The notes beneath the pieces are model-generated. The model was given only the letters and a program-made list of their open reading frames with translations. It searched no databases and had not been told where the DNA came from. From Citrobacter farmeri (GTDB lineage Bacteria > Pseudomonadota > Gammaproteobacteria > Enterobacterales > Enterobacteriaceae): a DNA stretch of 64,000 nt. Positions 54,288-63,146 of this stretch are shown piece after piece; within the stretch, counting starts at the first letter, position 1, and each line of letters starts with the position of its first letter. The translations under genes and the position numbers were made by a program. The stretch covers positions 24,903 through 88,902 of the forward strand of contig NZ_CP077292.1 in assembly GCF_019048065.1 (NCBI RefSeq), given 5' to 3'.

Positions 54288-56875
54288 GCCGCCTCCGCGA
54301 GCGCTTCCAGTTCGCGCATCTCATCAGGGAAGTTACGTTGTGCCAGCTGGTATACGGCGTCATGGATATCCATGTTCTGTTTCCGGCACTCTTGTATAAA
54401 TTCAAAATCATCGCCCTTTGAACTGAACATGGCCCGGCTCAGGGGGTCGACGAAAAGACGATGGAAACTGCAGGTATCGTTGATGCGCAGCATGAAGGAG
54501 GAAAACCACTGGTCTTTGGCATCCCCGAATTTTGAGATAACACTGCGCTCCAGCTCACTGAACTGGTTGGGGCGATTCTGGTTGTACTGTTTAAACTCGG
54601 ATGCATCCTGTTTGAGGACCACCTTGAAGGCAGAGTTACCCCAGGCGGCTTTTGCTGCGCCGGAAGCATCATCGGCATCAAAGTCCTTGATGTTCTGGCT
54701 GATGGTGATGAACGCGCCACGGTGGCGACGGACCGTACGGTAGCCGGTTTCAATGAACTGGCCGACCTTCTCATTTTTGAAATTAAGCAGCTTCCAGCCT
54801 TCGTCGATGGTGCAGCACTTCTTCAGGCTGCGCGGCGTGCGGTACATCTTGTCTTCGATGTAGATAATGAGGGAGAACATCACCGCAACCAGCAGGTCAG
54901 GCTTGTCCTGCAGGCCACCCAGTTCCAGCACGATAAAGCGGGCATCATCGGTCAGTGACGGCTCGTCGCTGTTAAAGTATTCGCCGTAAATCCCCCAGGA
55001 GCAGTATTTCCCGAGCAGCTCAATGATTTCATCCAGTCGGTTGGTGATACCCGGTGAGTTCTGGTATTTATCATCCTCACGGATGGTCGTCAGCTTCTGG
55101 ACTACGTGGTCAATTCGGGCTTTTTCCCTGTGCGCTTCCCAGGCCTCCTGAACCCCGCGCAGCAGCAGACTGTGATGGACTTCATCCAGCGTACCATTGG
55201 GACTTGCCAGTACAGCCAGCTGGTCACGGATACGTTCCCCGGACTCATTGATACTGGAGATGTTGGCAAACGGATTGAATTTGAGTGATTTACCGTCCAG
55301 GTACGTGCCACCCACGTTTTCACAGAACGATTTGTAGCCGTCCCCCATATCAAACACCCAGGCGATACCGCCGGAGTCCAGCACGCTGCGCAGGATAGGC
55401 TGCACCAGACCGGTCTTACCTGCCCCCGAGGTACCGGTGACCGCCATGTTGTAGTTGGTGTTGCCCATCCCATCCCCGTAGATATCGAGGAACGCCAGCT
55501 GGTTACGGTAGGACGGCGTCAGCAATCCCCCCTGACACAGCCGGTTGTCCGCCACCACAGGCAGCAGATTCACGGCCTGGATACTCTCTGCCCGGCAGGT
55601 GGCCCCACCCATTTTGATGTCCTCCCACAGCCCTTCCATATGGATGAAGGGGATCATCGCTATCCAGTTACGGAACTGCATATAGGTCGGGGAAAACAGA
55701 TCTATGCCATTCTTCTTGAAGGTATTAATGACCTGCTGTTCGCAGACCAGAGCATCCTCATCCGTATCCGGACAGAACGTGGTGACGTTATAGTAATAGC
55801 GGACAATACAGGTCTGGTTGCTGTTAAGATGCTCGCGGATTTCCTTCCATTCTTTGGCCTGTTTGGCCACGCCGGGAAACAGGGTGGCATAAGGAGAGTT
55901 TGCTTTTTTCTCCCGATCGAGATACTTGCGCGTGGCTTCTCCCTGCGTCGCCACCTGGTCTTCGGCCTCCATCACCATCGTGATGACGAACGGACTGGCG
56001 ATGGTCAGGTCCGGACTGAGCAGGTTGGACAGGTTATCGCCCCCCATCCACAGCATGAACATATCCGGGTTGTTCTCCAGCATAAAATTCATGGCCCGCG
56101 TGGTGGTCACACTGCCCTGACCATCGGCCATGCTGATGCGTACATCGTCTGGACGCACATCGATGCCGATACGCTGGTCAACGCAGCGCTGATGCAGCTC
56201 ATCGAATTTGCCAACACGCACGTCATCCGGATACAGCTGATCATGACGTGCATTCAGCATCCCGTGAACCAGCGCGGCCAGTTCCTGGTCATCTGCCGCC
56301 TGTGTGAAAATTTTTGCCGCGTCCAGGGAGGAACGCAGCACTTTCAGGGTATGAGCGACTTCCGTCATCACGGCCGCTGTCCGCTTCTTCGCTTTCACGC
56401 AGTACGAGATATACAGACGGTAGTCACGCAGGGTCAGCGGCAGGCCGGTCGGGCTGTTAAACTGCTGCTGCGCCGCACGCTGATAAAACGCCCGGGTGAT
56501 ACGGTTAAATTTGTCAGCACGCTTCCCCTGCCAGCGGAAGTCAGACAGGCCACGGTCAAGCTGATCGCCGATCAGCTTGCTGGAGACCAGGTGGAATGAT
56601 ATTGGCGTCTTGCGCGGCAGTTTGCTTTTGATGAGATCTTCCAGCACATACACAATCTGTTCGTTAGCGCCGATAAGGGGCTCTGCACGCAGCAGAAAGC
56701 CCACCGTACTGCGGTTCACAAACAACCCGCTGTCGCGATCATAATCGCGGTACGGCAGGACGCTGGTCAGCTGCGGAAAGTCCAGACTGGCCAGATTACG
56801 CGTCATCTCCGACGCGCCATCCGGCATCCGGAAGGCGTTCTGCAGATTTTCCAGCACGTTCAGAAACTTTTTCAC
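54284..56875 (-). CDS. traC: TraC VirB4-like ATPase
   Basis: The 863-residue cytoplasmic protein (F 875) has Walker A GTSGAGKTGL near residue 483 and Walker B-like FIVLELGGL. The conserved CCTIDEGWKLLNFKNEKVGQFI and RRHRGAFITISQNIKDF motifs follow. It energises pilus extension and is the VirB4 of the F system. The frame is intact. Confidence 0.96.
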   Translation of the reverse strand: MKKFLNVLENLQNAFRMPDGASEMTRNLASLDFPQLTSVLPYRDYDRDSGLFVNRSTVGFLLRAEPLIGANEQIVYVLEDLIKSKLPRKTPISFHLVSSKLIGDQLDRGLSDFRWQGKRADKFNRITRAFYQRAAQQQFNSPTGLPLTLRDYRLYISYCVKAKKRTAAVMTEVAHTLKVLRSSLDAAKIFTQAADDQELAALVHGMLNARHDQLYPDDVRVGKFDELHQRCVDQRIGIDVRPDDVRISMADGQGSVTTTRAMNFMLENNPDMFMLWMGGDNLSNLLSPDLTIASPFVITMVMEAEDQVATQGEATRKYLDREKKANSPYATLFPGVAKQAKEWKEIREHLNSNQTCIVRYYYNVTTFCPDTDEDALVCEQQVINTFKKNGIDLFSPTYMQFRNWIAMIPFIHMEGLWEDIKMGGATCRAESIQAVNLLPVVADNRLCQGGLLTPSYRNQLAFLDIYGDGMGNTNYNMAVTGTSGAGKTGLVQPILRSVLDSGGIAWVFDMGDGYKSFCENVGGTYLDGKSLKFNPFANISSINESGERIRDQLAVLASPNGTLDEVHHSLLLRGVQEAWEAHREKARIDHVVQKLTTIREDDKYQNSPGITNRLDEIIELLGKYCSWGIYGEYFNSDEPSLTDDARFIVLELGGLQDKPDLLVAVMFSLIIYIEDKMYRTPRSLKKCCTIDEGWKLLNFKNEKVGQFIETGYRTVRRHRGAFITISQNIKDFDADDASGAAKAAWGNSAFKVVLKQDASEFKQYNQNRPNQFSELERSVISKFGDAKDQWFSSFMLRINDTCSFHRLFVDPLSRAMFSSKGDDFEFIQECRKQNMDIHDAVYQLAQRNFPDEMRELEALAEAA

Positions 56876-56886
56876 TCAGGCGCTCC

Positions 56887-57501
56887 TTAATTGATGCGTG
56901 ACGGCAGAACCCAGTCGGCAGGGCGGACGACAAAGGACACGCGACCGGGCTGATGGAAGGCGTTATCGCTGTCCACCCAGGGCGCGATCCAGACCGTGGC
57001 AGTCTGGTCCTGGCTGCGTTGTGGATGCACCGTTCCAGGATGGTCACAGCGCACGCTCTGACATGATGGTGCCGGTGTGACCACGGAGACGACCGGACGG
57101 GAAACCACTGATGACGGGGTGGTTGTGACCGGCGTTCCGGCAACCGGACGGGGCGTCAGTGTTGATGTTGCCGTGTTTGTGTTTACACCTGCGGACGTGC
57201 CTGTTGATACGGCGGGCGTGGTGCTGACTGTCCGCGTGCCGGAAGAGGGACTGACGGCGGAACGGGATGCTGACGGAACCCCCGCCGCAGAGGTGGCCGG
57301 TAAATTAACCAGGGAAGGCAGTCCGCCCGCAGCCGGCTTTCCCGCCTGTTTTGCCGCCTTGTCCCGGGCCAGCTGATTAGCCTTCGTCATGGTCATACAG
57401 TTATCAGACGTTGTGGCATCGCAGTCGAAACTGCTTTTGACACCGGCACAACCGGATAACAGCAGGGCACTGCCTGCCAGCAAAAGTGTGATTTTTTTCA
57501 T
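56887..57501 (-). CDS. traV: TraV outer-membrane core lipoprotein
   Basis: The product has 204 residues from ATG 57501 (F 171). Lipobox LSGC lies at residues 14-17 after MKKITLLLAGSAL. The segment SSFDCDATTSDNCMTMTKAN is TraV-typical (Cys pair). A long Pro/Ser/Thr/Val-rich linker is longer than in F (VSTTPAVSTGTSAGVNTNTA). The C-terminal part has VWIAPWVDSDNAFHQPGRVSFVV. It anchors TraK/TraB at the outer membrane. Confidence 0.92.
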   Translation of the reverse strand: MKKITLLLAGSALLLSGCAGVKSSFDCDATTSDNCMTMTKANQLARDKAAKQAGKPAAGGLPSLVNLPATSAAGVPSASRSAVSPSSGTRTVSTTPAVSTGTSAGVNTNTATSTLTPRPVAGTPVTTTPSSVVSRPVVSVVTPAPSCQSVRCDHPGTVHPQRSQDQTATVWIAPWVDSDNAFHQPGRVSFVVRPADWVLPSRIN

Positions 57502-57961
57502 CGCTGTTTCCTGAAAAATTATGCGCTGAAGGGGCTGGCTGCGAAAGCGCTGAGTAAATAAGCTGGATTTCAGCAGCCAGACAATAAGAGGCGTAATGCC
57601 AGTCATAATGGGCATTGGCTTCATCCATCTGTCGAAGCGGCGAACTTCGAAGACTCTCGAGCCGGGAAATACCGTCTTTCAGTTGCGTATGCCATGTCAT
57701 GGGTAACCGGGAATAACGTAGTACCCCGATGAGTGTTATCAGGCTGGCTACGCCACTGAAAAGAATGGAATCCGTTAACACGTAGCTCATGAACAACATC
57801 AGGGTGGCCAGGGCAAAAGCCCTTAGCTGCCGGGGAGAAAAATGAACATGGGTATACGCTACCCGAGCCCGGAGGATATCCAGGTGTTTAGCCCGGGCAA
57901 TTAACTCCGGTCTGGTCAGATCGCTGATATCTCGCAGAAGTAATAAAGAAGCATCCATCAC
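57404..57961 (-). CDS. Tra-region membrane protein overlapping traV
   Basis: The 185-residue frame starts MMDASLLLLRDISDLTRPEL. Two membrane segments (FALATLMLFMSYVLTDSILF, GVASLITLIGVLRY) precede a helical cytoplasmic part (GISRLESLRSSPLRQMDEANAHYDWHY). The last 32 residues are encoded inside the traV start region in another frame (SGNSDEKNHTF and on), so the native stop may have been lost. It stands in place of F trbD/trbG/traP-like genes. I do not recognise a family. Confidence 0.65.
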   Translation of the reverse strand: MMDASLLLLRDISDLTRPELIARAKHLDILRARVAYTHVHFSPRQLRAFALATLMLFMSYVLTDSILFSGVASLITLIGVLRYSRLPMTWHTQLKDGISRLESLRSSPLRQMDEANAHYDWHYASYCLAAEIQLIYSALSQPAPSAHNFSGNSDEKNHTFAGRQCPAVIRLCRCQKQFRLRCHNV

Positions 57962-57963
57962 TT

Positions 57964-58179
57964 TTATTGACCTTCATCCCCTGGCTTCAGTAGATACCCG
58001 ATGTTGCAGTTCTGACGGATAGCCTCCGCTATCCTCTTTCCGTCATTACCGGAATACCTTTCTTTGAGCTGGCTTACGTCAGACTTCGCCAGGAAAAACT
58101 GAGTGACCTGACTGAGTGTCATGGTTTTACCGCTGCCAGTTTTCCCCACGACCATCACATTGGCTTTTCTGCTTCCCAT
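57964..58179 (-). CDS. Small P-loop-containing protein
   Basis: A 71-residue soluble protein with a perfect Walker A motif VVGKTGSGKTMTL near its N-terminus (residues 10-22). The rest is too short for an ATPase domain (FFLAKSDVSQLKERYSGNDGKRIAEAIRQNC). It lies 2 bases from the downstream membrane protein gene and 3 bases from traR, so it is part of the operon. It may be the N-terminal remnant of a larger ATPase or a nucleotide-binding micro-protein. No family can be named. Confidence 0.6.
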   Translation of the reverse strand: MGSRKANVMVVGKTGSGKTMTLSQVTQFFLAKSDVSQLKERYSGNDGKRIAEAIRQNCNIGYLLKPGDEGQ

Positions 58180-58182
58180 CGT

Positions 58183-58407
58183 TCACCTCTGATATTTTTT
58201 TTCCCGAATTTCCAGTATCCGCTGACACTCCGTGCAGGTACGCACGCCGGGTATCGCTTTCTGACGCCGTTCCTGAATACGGTTTCCACAACATTCACAC
58301 CGGGTAAGGCTTTCACCTTTAGCGCTCAACTGTTGTCTGACCGCCTGAATGTGCAGCCTGTTAATCAGGTCTTCCTGCTCCTGTAACTGGTCCAGTACGT
58401 CTGCCAT
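58183..58407 (-). CDS. traR: TraR (DksA-type zinc-finger regulator)
   Basis: The product has 74 residues from ATG 58407 (AGGAAAGAG before it; upstream in-frame codons are rejected). The C4 zinc finger is CECCGNRIQERRQKAIPGVRTCTEC, with the order C-x2-C-x17-C-x2-C as in DksA/TraR. F TraR (73 residues) binds RNA polymerase directly and acts like DksA with ppGpp. In F, traR lies between traV and traC; here it stands between traB and the small P-loop gene. Confidence 0.9.
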   Translation of the reverse strand: MADVLDQLQEQEDLINRLHIQAVRQQLSAKGESLTRCECCGNRIQERRQKAIPGVRTCTECQRILEIREKKYQR

Positions 58408-58516
58408 CGCTCTTTCCTGTGTATGCTGCCCGGACACGCTACCGCCCATCCCTTTCTCGTCTTCCAGGGCACTAACTATTCCGGATTGTGTTGTTGCGCC
58501 CGGTTTCCCGGCCCGT

Positions 58517-59878
58517 TTACTGTGTGACGACCTGTCCAGTCGTCGGATCAACGGTGTCCCCTACCCTGAAGTCCTGCAGTTGCTTCAGCATGTCCGGCGT
58601 GTTACCCGGCATGGCAGCAGGCGTGGATGAGGCAGAAGGCTGATTTTGTTTCTTACGTGCAGCCGCTTTCGCGCGCACTTCCTCCAGCGTTTCGAGCTGG
58701 AAGCCGTCCTGGAAAACAAGTGTGACTTCATTGCCCGCGCCGATTGGAATGACCGGGTGGTACTGTTCGGCGCGTTTGATGTAGTAATCAGAGAGTGTTT
58801 TGGCCGCAGAACTGACACCGCCACCGAGCCCTGCCTGGCCAATATCGCCAGCGCTCATGCTGGCAGTCGCGCCAACGCCCACGGTAGTGGAGGAGGCTTT
58901 CTCAATGCCTTTACCGATCCCGTCAAGGAAGCCCGCGCCCCCGGCATACAGCAGGATCTGGCCGTTACGCATAACTACTTCGCCCTTGATGCCGTTCTTG
59001 CCCATAAAGGACACATGACCGGCAATCTTCTGGTCGATGTCGTCATCACCCAGCTTGCAACTGATTGAGCGACTACGAACGATGGCTCGTTCACTGGAAA
59101 CATCACCCCATGCCTCCAGGGTCACAAAGCAACCAGTCAGATCAAACTCTTCATCGTTAGGCATCTGAACTTTGCCGGTGAGACGCAGCTGCATCGGGGC
59201 GGTATTTTTATCGCCGGTAACGGACGCATTGGCATCAGCCCCTTCCACCACGATCGCTTCAGCAAAACTGCCGGAAGAAATCCACGGGAAACGGGGCTTT
59301 TTCGGCCCGGGATCCGGCAGGCTGAATTCCTGGCTGTCCATCATTCCCGGACGCGGAACGGGGGACATCACCGGTGCAGTCGGGGCCTGTCCGCCGCCTG
59401 CTGGCCAGAAACTGGTCGGGGGTGGAACATTACCAGCGGGTGCAGGTTTCCCCTGAGAGGCCAGCGCACCCGGCAGGGGTTCAGCACTGAGGGAGTCAAA
59501 ATTCTTCCCGGCCTCAAGCTGTGTCTGCAGCAACTGGTTCTGGTCTTCCAGTTCACGAATGCGATCCTGACTGCCTTTAAGGTCGCGACTGACAAGTCCC
59601 ATTTCAGTACGCAGCTTTTTAATCTCTGTCTGCGTTTCCTTGTTAAGCCGCTGGGCTTCTGCAATGGCGGAACGTTGAACTTTTTTATCGAAGGACTGAT
59701 TGACCACTCCCGTCATATCCGGCGCGGGTTCTCCTTTTGGTTTTTTTGCGGGCGGTGCTTTCTTCAGATTCATCTCTGAGACCATCCAGGTCCCGGCACC
59801 GCCAGCACCAATTCCGAGAACAAGAGCGATAAGCAGGGCAACCTGACGACGTCGGACGACTTTATTAACATTGGCCAT
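58517..59878 (-). CDS. traB: TraB VirB10-like scaffold protein
   Basis: The product has 453 residues from ATG 59878 (F 475). One membrane span (VALLIALVLGIGAGGAGTWMV) is followed by a coiled coil (about residues 70-125, AEAQRLNKETQTEIKKLRTE) and a Pro-rich linker. A VirB10/TraB beta-barrel domain comes next (LRLTGKVQMPNDEEFDLTGC, SRSISCKLGDDDIDQKIAGHV). It spans the envelope and links the inner-membrane complex with TraK and TraV. Two Cys are conserved in the barrel part. Confidence 0.95.
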   Translation of the reverse strand: MANVNKVVRRRQVALLIALVLGIGAGGAGTWMVSEMNLKKAPPAKKPKGEPAPDMTGVVNQSFDKKVQRSAIAEAQRLNKETQTEIKKLRTEMGLVSRDLKGSQDRIRELEDQNQLLQTQLEAGKNFDSLSAEPLPGALASQGKPAPAGNVPPPTSFWPAGGGQAPTAPVMSPVPRPGMMDSQEFSLPDPGPKKPRFPWISSGSFAEAIVVEGADANASVTGDKNTAPMQLRLTGKVQMPNDEEFDLTGCFVTLEAWGDVSSERAIVRSRSISCKLGDDDIDQKIAGHVSFMGKNGIKGEVVMRNGQILLYAGGAGFLDGIGKGIEKASSTTVGVGATASMSAGDIGQAGLGGGVSSAAKTLSDYYIKRAEQYHPVIPIGAGNEVTLVFQDGFQLETLEEVRAKAAARKKQNQPSASSTPAAMPGNTPDMLKQLQDFRVGDTVDPTTGQVVTQ

Positions 59879-59880
59879 CT

Positions 59881-60606
59881 TCAACCCTCCCCGTTTTCAC
59901 GGATAACGGTGACGGTCATTCTTCCTCCGCCCAACAGAGTCTGTGCGTTGTTATCGAACATCACGGCTCGAATGCCGGGCTTCCAGAAGTCCTGCTCCCG
60001 CAGCACCACCCCCCAGGTACTGGCATTGCGCAGTTCATAACGATCGGCACGCAACTGATCACCCGCCCAGGCTTTCAGGGGGGTGACAGAAAAACCACCG
60101 GGGAGACGAATACCGTCAGAAAGAGGTTTCACTTCGCCGTAGCCATCAGGTATGTCGCCAGTCAACACGGCACGGTTAAGGCCGATTAGCAGCTTTTCGT
60201 AAGCCTGAGCGGTTTCCCATTTACGGGTTTCAGGCCGTGAGGGCGGTTCTGCGCTCATCAGTCGATAGACGCGGCCTTCACCTTTTACGGGAGTGGCCAC
60301 GACAGAGAAGGTCTGGCCCAGCGCAGTTTCTACAAAAATCGTGAAAGTACGGGTGGCCACAGAGGTGAACAGCACCCCTCCAGCCGTTGTCAGTCGCTTG
60401 TCTGCAAGCATTCCCCCAGGCGCAGTGATGGCAGTGACTTTGTCACCAGGGATAAAAATCATGTTGGGATCGGTATTGCTGATACTTAGCCGGAACTGCC
60501 CACCCTGTGGAAAGCTGATCGTGGCAGGTGACTGTGCCTGCGCAACCGGGGGCACAACGACCATCATGGCTGTACCAAACAATAACGCCGGAAGGTTATT
60601 TTTCAT
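59881..60606 (-). CDS. traK: TraK outer-membrane core protein
   Basis: The 241-residue protein (F 242) has a signal peptide cut after AQA (residue 25). It is secretin-like in the N-terminal part (TISFPQGGQFRLSISNTDPN and PGDKVTAITAPGG) and has the C-terminal RNASTWGVVLREQDFWKPGIRAVMFDNN. It forms with TraV and TraB the core complex. It overlaps traE by eleven bases. Confidence 0.95.
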   Translation of the reverse strand: MKNNLPALLFGTAMMVVVPPVAQAQSPATISFPQGGQFRLSISNTDPNMIFIPGDKVTAITAPGGMLADKRLTTAGGVLFTSVATRTFTIFVETALGQTFSVVATPVKGEGRVYRLMSAEPPSRPETRKWETAQAYEKLLIGLNRAVLTGDIPDGYGEVKPLSDGIRLPGGFSVTPLKAWAGDQLRADRYELRNASTWGVVLREQDFWKPGIRAVMFDNNAQTLLGGGRMTVTVIRENGEG

Positions 60607-61159
60607 TGGTCACCTCATAGAACCGGCCTATTCGGGTAAAGCCTCCGGTGTATTTCAGACGGAGCCGGTAGGTTTTTATTTCCGTGGAAGGCTTAGAGTT
60701 GCCAATCCACATTTTCAGCACGCCACGAACATCGATGCGGCCGTCAACGGGATAGACATTAATTTCTGTGGTGTAGAACGTGGAATTCACATCATTGGCT
60801 TTAATTTGTGCAGCCTCTTCCTGGAGGACCGGTTTAAATTCCTTCCGGGCCTCTGGGTCGACGAAAGACATCAGAAAAGCGTGGTTGGAATCGACCGTTT
60901 CAGGCGAGACATTGAGACGCAGGGCCAGGAAGGACAGCGTCATCATCCGGAAATACTCGGTATCGGCTTTGGTTTCGGATACCACAAAAGGCGCGTTGTA
61001 GGTCATCGGTGTGACGACTGTACGTTGCTCGTGGATGAGTGCTCTGTTGGTCACAGCCAGCCATGCCACGGCAAAGCCCAGAATAAAGACCAGTGTCGTG
61101 AGCGACAAAATAATAACGGCAATAATTTTGGTGGATGAATTACGAGCGCTGATTTCCAT
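60596..61159 (-). CDS. traE: TraE (VirB8-like) inner-membrane protein
   Basis: The 187-residue protein (F 188) has one membrane span (IIAVIILSLTTLVFILGFAV). The periplasmic VirB8-like domain includes FRMMTLSFLALRLNVSPETVDSNHAFLMSFVDPEAR. It is needed for pilus assembly. It lies 19 bases after traL. Confidence 0.95.
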   Translation of the reverse strand: MEISARNSSTKIIAVIILSLTTLVFILGFAVAWLAVTNRALIHEQRTVVTPMTYNAPFVVSETKADTEYFRMMTLSFLALRLNVSPETVDSNHAFLMSFVDPEARKEFKPVLQEEAAQIKANDVNSTFYTTEINVYPVDGRIDVRGVLKMWIGNSKPSTEIKTYRLRLKYTGGFTRIGRFYEVTNEK

Positions 61160-61178
61160 AATATGGCCCTGCGGTAAT

Positions 61179-61484
61179 TTATTTTACCCATTTCCTGAAA
61201 CTGGAATCGGGAATAACGCGGTAGACAACCCGGAATAATTCAGTGGGCAAATACCAGTAACACCAGTTGTATAACCAGCGGGAACTCTTTCCGCGTTTCG
61301 CCGCCCTGATCAGTTGCCAGATAACTGTCGCAATAATCAGACTGAATAAATATTTCTTGGTGAAAAATCCCCACAGCAAAACAACCGCGGCGGGGATAGC
61401 TTCATCAAGGGGCAGTCCAATAATGCGGTTCTGCTCTGACAGGGTTTGCGGGAAACGGTATTTGTCTAAGTCGTTTCCCGTCAT
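61179..61484 (-). CDS. traL: TraL pilus assembly protein
   Basis: The 101-residue protein (F 91) has PQTLSEQNRIIGLPLDEAIPA, the TraL start, and two adjacent membrane segments (PAAVVLLWGFFTKKYLFSLIIATVIW). It resembles VirB3. One base separates it from traA. Confidence 0.94.
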   Translation of the reverse strand: MTGNDLDKYRFPQTLSEQNRIIGLPLDEAIPAAVVLLWGFFTKKYLFSLIIATVIWQLIRAAKRGKSSRWLYNWCYWYLPTELFRVVYRVIPDSSFRKWVK

Positions 61485-61485
61485 A

Positions 61486-61845
61486 TCAGCTGATGAAAGT
61501 CAGACCTACAGTGGTGAAGACGATAACCACAACAAGTCCCAGCAGAATAAGCAGGTTTTTGGTGCGGATATACATCGCCACACCGACAATCAGCTCAGCA
61601 AGAATGATTGTCATCATGACGAATGAGTCGGCACCGAAGGTGGCTTTCACATCATCCTTGCCCCCGGCCAGAAGGTCGGTTGCATTGGCCATCTGTCCCA
61701 TACCGAGTAACAGCAGCGGAGACAGCGCAGTCAGACGGGACAGCGCTTTTTTAGTGGTCACACCACGCCATGCCGTCTGACAGTACTGCCATGCACGATT
61801 TTTTACAGATGCGGGGAGGCCGCCTTTTGCTAAGGAAAAATTCAT
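61486..61845 (-). CDS. traA: TraA propilin
   Basis: This 119-residue precursor (F 121) has a long leader ending MGQMANA. The mature pilin of about 64 residues starts TDLLAGGKDDVKATFGADSF, followed by two membrane helices with a basic turn (VGVAMYIRTKNLLILLGLVVV). F pilin keeps VKATFG and the TKN turn, which are present here. LepB cuts the leader. TraX acetylates an N-terminal Ala in F, while the predicted first residue here is Thr. TraQ, the pilin chaperone in F, is not found in the window. Confidence 0.95.
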   Translation of the reverse strand: MNFSLAKGGLPASVKNRAWQYCQTAWRGVTTKKALSRLTALSPLLLLGMGQMANATDLLAGGKDDVKATFGADSFVMMTIILAELIVGVAMYIRTKNLLILLGLVVVIVFTTVGLTFIS

Positions 61846-61961
61846 AGAAACTCCATTTATATTATTTACAAAACAACCCAGAGCGGTATTGACGGGTTAA
61901 GTCAATCCGGCACAGAACCATCAGATAAGACCAATGATTCTGAAACAGAATACTTAACGTA

Positions 61962-62195
61962 TTAATCCACTTTTTTTTCAATATACTGTTCTTCAGCAGG
62001 TACGAGAGAAAATCTGCGTAAATGATCCTCCAGTCTTAATTCAGCTTCTCTTTTTTTACTCCTCCCACTCTTGAGTGCACTCTCCATTAATAGTTCATCA
62101 ATAGCTTCATCCAGACTACAGCTAATATTCACTTTCTTGCCAATTAACCCACCAATGTCAATTAGCTTTCTGATATTAGATTTTGGCTCCTTCAT
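61962..62195 (-). CDS. traY: TraY relaxosome protein
   Basis: The product has 77 residues from ATG 62195; GTG 62198 is an alternative. It has one ribbon-helix-helix unit (KKVNISCSLDEAIDELLMESALKSGRSKKREAELRLEDHLRRF). F TraY is a duplicated form of 131 residues; single-unit versions occur in R1-type plasmids. It bends oriT DNA, helps TraI nick and activates the tra promoter. It is the first gene of the long tra operon. Confidence 0.9.
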   Translation of the reverse strand: MKEPKSNIRKLIDIGGLIGKKVNISCSLDEAIDELLMESALKSGRSKKREAELRLEDHLRRFSLVPAEEQYIEKKVD

Positions 62196-62400
62196 CACTC
62201 ACACCTGTGTTGATTTGCATTAGGGATATTAGAAACCGGCCATTTTCCCCATTCAAGGACTTTGTCAAAAAAGTTTTTACACAGCAAAAACAGACATTTA
62301 TTTTTTAAAATTTGAAATACTTCACAACCCCCCCGGAATATAGATTGATGTAGATCAAACAAAAAAAACTCCAAAAACACCTATAAAAGCACCAGAAAGC

Positions 62401-62850
62401 TCATAAAAACAGGGTAATTCTCATAAAGAAGAGCATCCTGAGTGAGTTAAGGTCATCAATGCCGAGATTATTTCTAATCTTTACAAGCTCATCGTATATA
62501 TCGCGACGGTAAACACCATAACGTCTCGCAATGGATGACCTTTTAGGATAAAAGGAAAACGCAGCCAAAACATTAATCTGTTGTAATGTTAACTCCGGGA
62601 ATGCCTTTTCGAAATTAACAAATTTGTTTATAACCACGAAGTAAAGTTCGAAATCGCTTTCTGCGCCAGTTTTTTTCTTGCAACTTTTTAAATGTTTGAT
62701 GATGGCATCAGGGTTACGATTCTGATAATCAGCAACCATCTGAACATTCATCATCTGACAGTATAAAACTAAAGTTTCAAACTCTTTATCTGTCAAAGAT
62801 GGAAAATGATTACGTTCATACATAAAATGTACTGGGTCAACAACAGGCAT
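62401..62850 (-). CDS. traJ: TraJ activator of the tra promoter
   Basis: The product has 149 residues from ATG 62850 (TCAGGAGG in front). It is shorter than F TraJ (about 226). The C-terminal third has a LuxR-type helix-turn-helix (LTLQQINVLAAFSFYPKRSSIARRYGVYRRDIYDELVKIRNNLG). The PAS-like N-terminal part seen in F is reduced. TraJ relieves H-NS silencing of the traY promoter. Position between traM and traY is as in F. A FinP-like antisense RNA may control it. Confidence 0.85.
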   Translation of the reverse strand: MPVVDPVHFMYERNHFPSLTDKEFETLVLYCQMMNVQMVADYQNRNPDAIIKHLKSCKKKTGAESDFELYFVVINKFVNFEKAFPELTLQQINVLAAFSFYPKRSSIARRYGVYRRDIYDELVKIRNNLGIDDLNSLRMLFFMRITLFL

Positions 62851-62913
62851 CCAGTCCTCCTGAAAAAAGACAAAAGAATCCCACAAGCAATGAACAGGTT
62901 CATTGCAATTTTT
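62828..62913 (+). ncRNA. finP: FinP-like antisense RNA candidate
   Basis: Opposite the traJ leader, ACTGG and CCAGT frame a loop with the complement of the traJ start codon. GCAATGAAC, AG, GTTCATTGC, then AATTTTTAA form a strong terminator on the plus strand (62886-62911). Position and terminator fit FinP (about 80 nt). The first stem is weak, and the 5' end is a guess. Confidence 0.5.
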
Positions 62914-63101
62914 AATACATGGTTGAGTTATTTATCATTGCTGGCTTTTAAATTTATCACACCCTCATTTGGCTTAGATAAATTAATAATAGCGACCAGA
63001 AGTTTCAAATCCACCAGAACATTCAAAGTGCCAGATTTATGTGACGTGAGTCGCTAACGCGAATGTAAAGATTCTATATTTTTAAAGAGACCAAAAAAAA
63101 A
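62914..63101. other. traJ promoter region
   Basis: There is no gene in this short AT-rich stretch between traJ leader and traM terminator. It probably holds the traJ promoter. Confidence 0.4.
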
Positions 63102-63125
63102 CCGGAATCAGGGAAATGATTCCGG
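63102..63125 (-). terminator. Terminator of traM
   Basis: CCGGAATCA, GGGAAA, TGATTCCGG: a perfect 9-bp stem. On the minus strand it is followed by a run of nine T. It lies 22 bases beyond the traM stop. Confidence 0.85.
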
Positions 63126-63146
63126 CTTTTAGAAATGAAACCAGGT

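Noticed and set aside
55640..56599. 319-codon plus-strand frame inside traC
   Set aside because: Antisense to the conserved TraC ATPase with no known domain.
60293..61138. 281-codon plus-strand frame across traK and traE
   Set aside because: Antisense to two conserved tra genes; no ribosome binding site.
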